Source: JBECKR01 sp040235415
GTDB taxonomy: Bacteria; Acidobacteriota; Polarisedimenticolia; Polarisedimenticolales; Polarisedimenticolaceae
Length of the DNA: 5,869 nt
Reading direction: 5' to 3'
NCBI GenBank assembly: GCA_040235415.1
Contig: JBECKR010000340.1
Location: 1 to 5,869, forward strand
Within the stretch, counting starts at the first letter, position 1, and each line of letters opens with the position of its first letter. The position numbers were made by a program, and so were the translations under genes. Below the pieces are notes generated by a model, which was given only the letters and a program-made list of their open reading frames with translations, ran no database searches and was not told where the DNA came from. Shown here piece by piece: positions 1-5,869 of this stretch.

Positions 1-1
1 C

Positions 2-3000
2 TGGCGGAGCCTCGCCGACACGCCCGGACCCGACCCGCCCGCGCTCGAGCGCGCCCGCGACGCGCTCGAGGCCATCGCCGACGCCGCCGAGCGCGACGAG
101 GACCGCGACCGCGTATGGGCCGAGGCCGAGGAATCGCTCGGCGATTTCTTCTGGACCCGCCGCGGCACCCGCGATCCCGGCTCGGCCCGGCCGCACTACG
201 ACGCGGCGCTCGGCTTCTGGGCGGCGTCGACCGACCTCGACCTCGCCCGCGATCGCTACCTCGCGATCGTCTGGAAGATGGCCGAGCCCGGGCCGCCCGA
301 GCCGTGGCGGGTCTACGGCGGCTACGCCTCGAGCGTTCCGCTCGACGTCCTCGAGAACGCCGCGCGCATCGCCGCGACCCCGGTCGACCGCGCCCACGCC
401 CGCTGGCTGATCGCGGTCGCGCTCGAAGGCCGCTCGGGCGACCCCGGCGCCTGGACCCGGACGCGCGACGCGTTCGAGGCCGCGCTCGCCGCCGGCCGCG
501 ACACGCCGTGGCACGACGACGCGCTCTACGCCTACGCGCAGTGGTGCGAGTCCGCCGGCCGGCTCGCCCGCGGCGAGGACGGCAACCTCGCCCCGGCCCC
601 GGACTACGACCGCGCGCTCGACCTCTACCGCCGCCTCCTCGCCGCGTACCCCGAGGGCACGTCGCGCTGGGTGCCGCAGGCCAAGGCGCGCGTCGAGGAC
701 ATCACGAAGCCCTCGGTCGGCCTCGCGGTCACGCACGCGTTCCTCCCCGGCGCCGAGGTCTCGTACCGCCTGGCGTGGCGCAACGTCTCACGCATCGACC
801 TCGCGCTCTACCCCGTCGACCTCACCGACGCCGTGCGTCTCGAGGCGGACCGCGACCACGGCTGGCTCGAGGGCATCGACCTCACGGGCCGGAAGCCCGC
901 GCGGCGCTTCGCCCGCGAGATCCCCGACGCCGGCGACCACGTCCCGGGCGGCGAGAGCGCGACGCTCGACGGCACCCTCGACCCCGGCGCGTACGTCCTG
1001 GCCGCGGAGGCCGGGCGGGAGCGCGCCCGCGCCCTGATCCTCGTGACCGACGCCGCGGTCGTGCTCGAGAGCTTCGGGGACCGCGCGCTCGCCTACGTCG
1101 CCGGCGCGCGCGACGGCAAGCCGGTCCCGGGCGCGCGCGTCGCGCTGTGGCGCCTCGACCACCAGCGACGGAACGCGGCCTGGGTCCGGACCGCCGCCGT
1201 GACCGGAGACGACGGCGTCGCGGAGTTCGAGCTCCCGGAGCACGGGTACATGTCGTTCTTCGCCGCGGCGACCGCGGGCGATCGCCAGGCGTTCGTCGAG
1301 AGCCAGGCCTACGGCGACGGCGGCTCGACCTCGCGGTGGAAGATCTACGCCTTCACCGACCGCCCGGCGTACCGCCCGGGCGACGCGATCGACTTCAAGG
1401 TCGTCGCCCGCCGCACCGAAGGCGACGCCTACCGCACGCCGGACGGCGCCGCGCTCGCCTACACCGTGCGCTCGCCGCGCGGCGAGACCGTGCGCGAAGG
1501 GACGATGACGCTGAACGCGTTCGGCGCGGCGTGGGACTCGCTGACGCTCGGCGCCGACGCCGCCCTCGGGACCTACACCGTGACGTTTCGCGATCCGGCC
1601 GGCAGGCGCGACGTCGGCTCCGCCCAGCTGTTCCGGCTCGAGGAGTACCGCCTTCCGGAGTTCCTGGTCTCGGTGCGAACCCCGCAGGCCGAGGGGCGCC
1701 CGCGCGCGCTCCTCGCCGGGGACACGATCGATGCCGAGGTCCACGCGGAGTACGCCTTCGGCGGGCCGGTCGCGGGGGCGGACGTCGAGGTCGTCGTGCG
1801 CCGCCGTCCGATCTGGATCCGCTGGCGCCCGCAGCCGATGCTGCCCTGGCTCGACGACGAGGCATCTTCGAGACCGCCGATCCCGTGGGGCGGCGGCGAG
1901 ATCGTGAAGCAGCAGACGCTCGAGACCGACGCGTCCGGCAACGCGGTCGTGCGGATCGAGACCCCGGCCTACGGCGGCCAGAGCCTCGAGTACACCATCG
2001 AGGCGCGGGTCACCGACGCCTCCCGCCGCGAGGTCGTCGGCAGCGGCGCGGTCCGGGTCGGCACGCAGCCGTTCTACGCCTTCGTCGAGGCCGAGCACCG
2101 TCTGTACCGCCCCGGCGACCGCGTCGAGGCCACGATCCGGACGCAGGACGTCAACGACGCTCCCGTCGCCGTCGCGGGCCGCGCGGTCGTGACCCGGCGG
2201 ACCTGGGACGAGGTCTGGATCGACCCGTGGGGGCGCGAGGTCGCGGGCGCCGCCCTCGAGAACGCCAAGCGCCACGACGCGACGTTCCCGCCGCCCCCGC
2301 CCGAGCCGGGCGGGCCGTCGTGGCGCCTGAAGTTCCGAGGGTACCGCGAGGACAAGGTCCTCGAGACCGAGGTCGCGACCGGCGACGACGGCCGCGCGAC
2401 GTTCCGGTTCGACGCCCCGAAGCCGGGCTACTACCGCGTCGCCTGGACCGGCGAGGCCGAGCGGTTCGGCGCGATCGCGGCCGAGACCACGGTGTGGGTG
2501 ACCGACCGCGAGGTCGCCGACCTCGGCTACCGCTCCGGCCCGGTCGAGATCGTGCTCGACCGCGAGGCGGTGCGCGAGGGCGGCCGCCTGCCGCTGCTCG
2601 TCGCGACGCGCGCCCCCGACGCGCACGTCCTGCTGACGGTCTCGGGCGACGGCCTGATCGACAGGCGCCTCGTGCACGTCACCGGCGACGCGCGCCTGGT
2701 CGACCTCGACGTCGACGCCCGCTTCGTCCCGAACGTCTCGATCGACGCCGTGATGCTCCGCGACCTCGAGCTCGCCGCGGACTCGAAGTCGCTCGACGTC
2801 CCGCCGACGAGGCGCTTCCTGACGGTCGACGTCGACGCCGGTCCCGCGAGGCACCGCCCGGGCGAGACCGTCGAGGCGACGGTCACGACCCGCGACGCCG
2901 AGGGCAGGCCGGTCCCCGCCGAGGTCGCGCTCGCGGTCTACGACCGGACCGTGACCTACATCCAGCAGGACCTCGCCGGCGACCCGCGGGAGTTCTTCTG

Positions 3001-5524
3001 GGGCGAGCGCCGCCCGCGGCGCGTGTCGATCGATGCGAGCCTCTCGGGTCTGCCGTTCGCGAGAGCAGAGGACAAGGAGATCGCTCCGGAGACCGTCACG
3101 GTCTCGGCCGCGCGGGCGGACGAGTTCGGCGCGCGCCGTCAATCCGTCGCGAAGACGGAGCTCAAGAAGAACGCTGCCGCCCCCGCGCCGGGCATCGCCG
3201 AGGAGGTCACGGTGGCGGGCGCCGCCGGGCCCGCGGTCGAGAGCCCCGTCACGGTCCGGACCGACTTCCGCGCCACGGCGTTCTGGAAGCCGGACGTCGT
3301 CACCGGCGCCGACGGCCGCGCCACGGTGAGCTTCGAGCTCCCCCAGACGCTCACGACCTGGACCGCGGTGGCGCGCGCCGTCGACACCGGAACGCGCGTC
3401 GGGATCGGCGAGGCCGAGACCCAGACCGCGCTCCCGATCCTGGTGCGCCTCGAGACCCCGAGGTTCCTCGTCGCGGGCGACACCGCGATGGTGTCGGCGG
3501 TCGTCAACAACACGACCGACGCGGCGGCCGACGTCGACGTGACGCTCGACGCTTCGGGGGTCGAGGTCCGCGGCCGGGTCGGCGACGGGCGCGTGTCCGT
3601 GCCGCCCGGCGGCGAGTCGCGGGTCGACTGGCTCGTCGCCGCGACCGTCCCGGGCGAGGCCAAGCTCTCGGCCGAGGCGCGCTCGCCGGCCGGGTCCGAC
3701 GCCATGGAGCGGACGCTTGCGGTCGAGGATCACGGGATCGCGAAGCTGCTGTACGAGGCCGGCAAGACGCGAGGCGACGCCGCGAGCGCCACGATCGACC
3801 TCCCGGCCGCGCGCGAGCCGGGGTCGACGACGATGACGGTCCGCGTCACCCCGAGCCTCGCGGTCACGCTGCTCGACGCCCTGCCGTACCTCGCCGACTA
3901 CCCGTACGGGTGTACCGAGCAGACCATGAGCCGGTTCCTGCCGGCGGTGATCGTGACCCGCACGCTCTCCGGCCTCGGTCTCGACCCCGCGGAGGTCGCG
4001 AGCCGCGCCTTCGGCGGGATCGAGCCGGAGCACGCCGCCGCGACCCATCCCGGAGGGAGGAAGGACCTCGCGAAGCTCGACGACATGGTCGCCAAGGGGC
4101 TCGCGCGGCTCGCCGACTTCCAGCACGGCGACGGCGCCTGGGGGTGGTGGAAGGAGAGCGGCGACGACCCCTGGATGACGGCCTACGTCGTGTGGGGCCT
4201 GGCGGAGGCGCGCGACGCCGGCGTGCGGTTCGACCGCGGCATGCTCGAGCGCGGGGCCTCGTGGGCCGAGAAGGCGCTCGTCGGGGCCGAGGACGACCCC
4301 GACCTCGCCGCGTTCATGCTGCACGCGGTCGCGCTCGCGCGACGCCCCGACGGCCGCGTCACCACGCCGTCCGACCTCGAGCGAACGGCGTTCGACCGCC
4401 TGTGGCGCGACCGCGAGCGGCTGAACGCCTACGGCCGGGCGCTCCTGACGGTCGCGGGCCATCGCTTCGGCGCGAAGGACCGCGTCGCGGTCCTGGTCCG
4501 CAACCTCGAGAACGGCGTGCAGCGCGACGCCGACCCGCCGGCGGCACACTGGGGCCGGCCCGCGGGGTGGTGGCGGTGGTCCGAGGGCGCCGTCGAGACG
4601 ACGGCGTTCGTGGTGCGGGCGCTCCTCGAGGCCGACCCCGGCAACCCCGTGATCGACCCGGCGGTCGGCTGGCTCGTGCGCAACCGCCGCGGCGCGCAGT
4701 GGAGCAACACCCGCGACACCGCGATCGCCGTCCTGACCCTGACCGACTTCCTGAAGGCGAGCGGCGAGCTTCGCGGAACGCTCGACTACGCGGTCGAGGT
4801 GAACGGTCGCGAGGCGGCGCGACGGACGGTGGCGCCAGCCGACCTGCTGCGCGCACCCGACCGGATCGCGGTCGATCCGCGGTGGCTCGCGGACGGGGCG
4901 AACCGCGTCCGGATCGTCCGGCGCGGCGGGGACGCGCCGATGTACTGGGCGGTCGAGGCGCGGTTCTGGAGCCGCGAGGAGCCGGTGTCTCCGGCGGCGG
5001 CCGGAATGACGATCGAGCGGGCGTACCTCCGGCAGGTGCCGCACGCGACGCTGCTGCGCGGGACGCGGTACGAGGCCGTGCCCGTCCCCGACCGCGGGAC
5101 GCTCGCGAGCGGAGACCGCTTGGAGGTCGTGCTCACGATCGAGACGAAGAACGACTACGAGTACCTCGTGCTCGAGGACTTGAAGCCCGCGGGGTTCGAG
5201 GCGGTCGACGTCCGCAGCGGCGGCGGCGTCACCGCGCGACGTCTGCGGGCCGGCGCGACCGGACGGCCGCCCGCGGAGCGCGAGGCGGAGGACTACACCG
5301 GGGAGTCGCGGCCGGTCTACCGCGAGCTGCGGGACCGCGAGGTCGCGCTGTTCGTCGACCGGCTGCCGCAGGGCTCGTGGGAGATCCGCTACGTTCTGCG
5401 CGCCGAGACGCCGGGGACGTACCACGCCCTGCCGGCGATCGCGCAGGCGATGTACGTTCCCGAGATCCGCGCGAACGGCGCCGAGGTGCGCGTCGAGGTC
5501 GCGGAGTCCGATGACGGGCGCTGA
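2..5524 (+). CDS. Bacterial alpha-2-macroglobulin family protein (COG2373, YfaS-type) with intact thioester; 5' end missing
   Basis: The frame is open from base 2 to the TGA at 5522-5524, giving 1840 residues. It reads as normal protein upstream of the first ATG (278), so the start and signal peptide lie outside the window. Residues below are counted from base 2. An Ala/Arg-rich helical, TPR-like region (about 1-235) is followed by an MG1-like domain (236-350) and a macroglobulin repeat (352-445). The MG2 hallmark TDRPAYRPGD sits near 451-461, then EEYRLPEF (547) leads into further MG domains. Repeated RPGD/E motifs occur at 702 and 951. A bait-like linker (1021-1084) precedes the A2M/MG7 signature VRTDFRATAFW (1085). 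The thioester CTEQ is at 1304-1307 in a helical domain running to about 1595, with GWGWW and W-NTRDTA motifs. A bMG10-like end has EYLVLEDLKPAG (1720) and MYVPEIRANG (1817). From family knowledge, such proteins are exported, are cleaved in the bait by proteases, and then link covalently to them. The specific target is unknown. The length fits the family. Confidence 0.95.
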   Translation, partial: WRSLADTPGPDPPALERARDALEAIADAAERDEDRDRVWAEAEESLGDFFWTRRGTRDPGSARPHYDAALGFWAASTDLDLARDRYLAIVWKMAEPGPPEPWRVYGGYASSVPLDVLENAARIAATPVDRAHARWLIAVALEGRSGDPGAWTRTRDAFEAALAAGRDTPWHDDALYAYAQWCESAGRLARGEDGNLAPAPDYDRALDLYRRLLAAYPEGTSRWVPQAKARVEDITKPSVGLAVTHAFLPGAEVSYRLAWRNVSRIDLALYPVDLTDAVRLEADRDHGWLEGIDLTGRKPARRFAREIPDAGDHVPGGESATLDGTLDPGAYVLAAEAGRERARALILVTDAAVVLESFGDRALAYVAGARDGKPVPGARVALWRLDHQRRNAAWVRTAAVTGDDGVAEFELPEHGYMSFFAAATAGDRQAFVESQAYGDGGSTSRWKIYAFTDRPAYRPGDAIDFKVVARRTEGDAYRTPDGAALAYTVRSPRGETVREGTMTLNAFGAAWDSLTLGADAALGTYTVTFRDPAGRRDVGSAQLFRLEEYRLPEFLVSVRTPQAEGRPRALLAGDTIDAEVHAEYAFGGPVAGADVEVVVRRRPIWIRWRPQPMLPWLDDEASSRPPIPWGGGEIVKQQTLETDASGNAVVRIETPAYGGQSLEYTIEARVTDASRREVVGSGAVRVGTQPFYAFVEAEHRLYRPGDRVEATIRTQDVNDAPVAVAGRAVVTRRTWDEVWIDPWGREVAGAALENAKRHDATFPPPPPEPGGPSWRLKFRGYREDKVLETEVATGDDGRATFRFDAPKPGYYRVAWTGEAERFGAIAAETTVWVTDREVADLGYRSGPVEIVLDREAVREGGRLPLLVATRAPDAHVLLTVSGDGLIDRRLVHVTGDARLVDLDVDARFVPNVSIDAVMLRDLELAADSKSLDVPPTRRFLTVDVDAGPARHRPGETVEATVTTRDAEGRPVPAEVALAVYDRTVTYIQQDLAGDPREFFWGERRPRRVSIDASLSGLPFARAEDKEIAPETVTVSAARADEFGARRQSVAKTELKKNAAAPAPGIAEEVTVAGAAGPAVESPVTVRTDFRATAFWKPDVVTGADGRATVSFELPQTLTTWTAVARAVDTGTRVGIGEAETQTALPILVRLETPRFLVAGDTAMVSAVVNNTTDAAADVDVTLDASGVEVRGRVGDGRVSVPPGGESRVDWLVAATVPGEAKLSAEARSPAGSDAMERTLAVEDHGIAKLLYEAGKTRGDAASATIDLPAAREPGSTTMTVRVTPSLAVTLLDALPYLADYPYGCTEQTMSRFLPAVIVTRTLSGLGLDPAEVASRAFGGIEPEHAAATHPGGRKDLAKLDDMVAKGLARLADFQHGDGAWGWWKESGDDPWMTAYVVWGLAEARDAGVRFDRGMLERGASWAEKALVGAEDDPDLAAFMLHAVALARRPDGRVTTPSDLERTAFDRLWRDRERLNAYGRALLTVAGHRFGAKDRVAVLVRNLENGVQRDADPPAAHWGRPAGWWRWSEGAVETTAFVVRALLEADPGNPVIDPAVGWLVRNRRGAQWSNTRDTAIAVLTLTDFLKASGELRGTLDYAVEVNGREAARRTVAPADLLRAPDRIAVDPRWLADGANRVRIVRRGGDAPMYWAVEARFWSREEPVSPAAAGMTIERAYLRQVPHATLLRGTRYEAVPVPDRGTLASGDRLEVVLTIETKNDYEYLVLEDLKPAGFEAVDVRSGGGVTARRLRAGATGRPPAEREAEDYTGESRPVYRELRDREVALFVDRLPQGSWEIRYVLRAETPGTYHALPAIAQAMYVPEIRANGAEVRVEVAESDDGR
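3062..3253 (+). other. Candidate protease bait region of the macroglobulin
   Basis: These 64 codons (residues 1021-1084) lie between the macroglobulin domain that ends after EVALAVYD and the A2M/MG7 signature VRTDFRATAFW. In animal alpha-2-macroglobulins the bait segment occupies this same place. The stretch is rich in Ala, Glu, Lys, Arg and Pro, has few bulky hydrophobic residues, and carries cleavable basic sites (GARRQ, ELKKN), as expected of an exposed, disordered protease target. Two similar short elements, PETVTVSA and EEVTVAGA, lie near its two ends. The position is read from the sequence; the bait function is inferred from the family and the exact limits are approximate. Confidence 0.6.
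3911..3922 (+). other. Internal thioester motif Cys-Thr-Glu-Gln
   Basis: Codons TGT-ACC-GAG-CAG encode CTEQ within YPYGCTEQTMSRFLP. In thioester-containing macroglobulins and complement proteins the CxEQ Cys and Gln form the internal beta-cysteinyl-gamma-glutamyl thioester that bonds covalently to the attacking protease. Cys and Gln are both present, so this copy belongs to the thioester-competent class rather than the class that has lost the motif. The Cys is one of only two in the 1840 visible residues. Confidence 0.93.
5495..5506 (+). promoter_or_regulatory. Possible ribosome binding site for the YigZ-family gene
   Basis: Two purine-rich Shine-Dalgarno-like pieces precede the ATG at 5511: GAGG at 5495-5498 (12 bases upstream) and GGAG at 5503-5506 (4 bases upstream). 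Neither spacing is ideal, and GAG-containing strings are common in this coding sequence because Glu codons are frequent. The site is weak support for the start. It lies inside the macroglobulin gene, so initiation may rely on ribosomes finishing that gene. Confidence 0.35.
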
Positions 5525-5869
5525 CGCGTACCGCTCGCTGCTCGACGGGCCCGAGGTCGAGCTCAAGGCCCGCGGCTCGCGGTTCCTGGGGCGGGCGTAC
5601 GCGGTCGCGTCGCGCGAGGAGGCCGCGACCCGGGTCGAGGCGGTGCGCCGCGCGCACCACGCCGCGACGCACCACGCCTGGGCGTACCGCTTCGGAGCGA
5701 CCGAGGCCGCCGAGGAGCGGTTCGACGACGACGGCGAGCCCGCGGGCACCGCCGGGCGGCCGATTCTCGCGGTCCTGGAGGGCCGCGCGGTGCGCGACGC
5801 GCTGGTCGTCGTCACGCGGTACTTCGGCGGGGTCAAGCTCGGCACCGGTGGGCTCGCCCGGGCCTACGC
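5511..5869 (+). CDS. yigZ: YigZ/IMPACT family protein (UPF0029), N-terminal part; 3' end missing
   Basis: From the ATG at 5511 the frame is open to the window edge, giving 119 codons with no stop. The family hallmark is clear: DDGEPAGTAGRPIL at residues 73-86 and VVVTRYFGGVKLGTGGLARAY at 99-119, closely matching the conserved core of E. coli YigZ and the IMPACT N-terminal domain. Upstream, KARGSRFLG (19-27) and ATHHAWAYRFG (52-62) are the expected lead-in strands. Full members are about 200 residues, so the end of the first domain and the C-terminal DUF1949 domain would lie beyond the window. The protein is expected to be cytosolic. Eukaryotic IMPACT modulates the Gcn2 stress kinase; the bacterial role is not well established, with proposals based on the resemblance of its fold to ribosome- and nucleic-acid-binding domains. 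The gene overlaps the end of the macroglobulin gene by 14 bases. No better in-frame start was seen just upstream, and little sequence precedes the conserved core, so this ATG is likely the true start. Confidence 0.93.
   Translation, partial: MTGADAYRSLLDGPEVELKARGSRFLGRAYAVASREEAATRVEAVRRAHHAATHHAWAYRFGATEAAEERFDDDGEPAGTAGRPILAVLEGRAVRDALVVVTRYFGGVKLGTGGLARAY

Noticed and set aside
278..280. ATG at 278 as the start of the macroglobulin gene
   Set aside because: The same frame is open and protein-like back to base 2, with helical sequence continuous across the ATG, no signal peptide after it and no ribosome binding site in front. It is an internal Met.
1395..1941. Shorter antisense open frames (1395-1865, 1573-1941, and similar ones at 2074-2355, 2527-2886, 3139-3705, 4359-4856 and 5229-5675)
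   Set aside because: They have low-complexity Arg/Ser/Pro products, lie wholly inside the two sense genes, and show no motifs or convincing start signals.
2701..2840. Repeated GACGTCGACG-like strings, with similar ones near 3530
   Set aside because: They encode Val-Asp-Val-Asp in beta strands (LVDLDVDARF, LTVDVDAG) using the preferred GTC and GAC codons. They are not an organised DNA repeat.
3080..3115. PETVTVSA element resembling segments of TonB-dependent receptors
   Set aside because: The similarity is a few small residues only. The surrounding frame is plainly macroglobulin, with no plug or barrel sequence.
115..5514. 1799-codon open frame on the + strand in another register
   Set aside because: The product is an Arg/Ala/Gly/Pro-rich string with no recognisable domain. 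The overlapping frame from base 2 carries every alpha-2-macroglobulin motif, and low third-position T explains the lack of stops.
788..5845. 1685-codon open frame on the - strand
   Set aside because: It runs across two real genes, has an Arg/Ala/Val/Asp-rich composition without domains, and is open only because TTA, CTA and TCA codons are avoided on the sense strand.
1..5869. Many CTCGAG and GTCGAC palindromes as possible regulatory or uptake sites
   Set aside because: They coincide with Leu-Glu and Val-Asp codon pairs in the preferred codons, and their spacing is irregular.

Overview
This window of very high G+C DNA (roughly three quarters G+C in hand-counted sample lines) is coding almost end to end on the + strand. 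It holds two genes, each cut by a window edge. The strong G/C preference at third codon positions and the type of large secreted protein suggest a high-GC, probably diderm (Gram-negative-type) bacterium. Acidobacteriota, Myxococcota and Planctomycetota are possibilities, but nothing here fixes the phylum.

Bases 2 to 5524 are one open frame encoding 1840 residues of a bacterial alpha-2-macroglobulin (COG2373/YfaS-type, MG2 domain family). The 5' end, with the export signal and true start, lies upstream of the window. What remains reads in order as an alpha-helical TPR-like N-terminal region, a string of macroglobulin-like beta-sandwich domains, an Ala/charged-rich candidate bait region just before the A2M/MG7 domain, a thioester domain with an intact Cys-Thr-Glu-Gln site, and C-terminal macroglobulin domains ending in a bMG10-like module. 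Members of this family are thought to trap attacking proteases in the periplasm or at the cell surface.

Bases 5511 to the window end hold the first 119 codons of a YigZ/IMPACT-family (UPF0029) protein. Its ATG lies inside the last codons of the macroglobulin gene (14-base overlap, different frame), so the two are very likely co-transcribed and perhaps translationally coupled. This neighbour is unexpected, because the classical partner of enterobacterial macroglobulins is the penicillin-binding protein PBP1C. No functional link between a thioester protease trap and a cytosolic YigZ protein is established, so the pairing is an operon observation and not a demonstrated system.

I saw no RNA genes, mobile elements, CRISPR arrays, promoters or terminators, and there is no intergenic stretch to hold them. 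Several very long open frames in other registers, including one of about 1,800 codons on the same strand and one of about 1,685 codons on the opposite strand, are by-products of the base composition.
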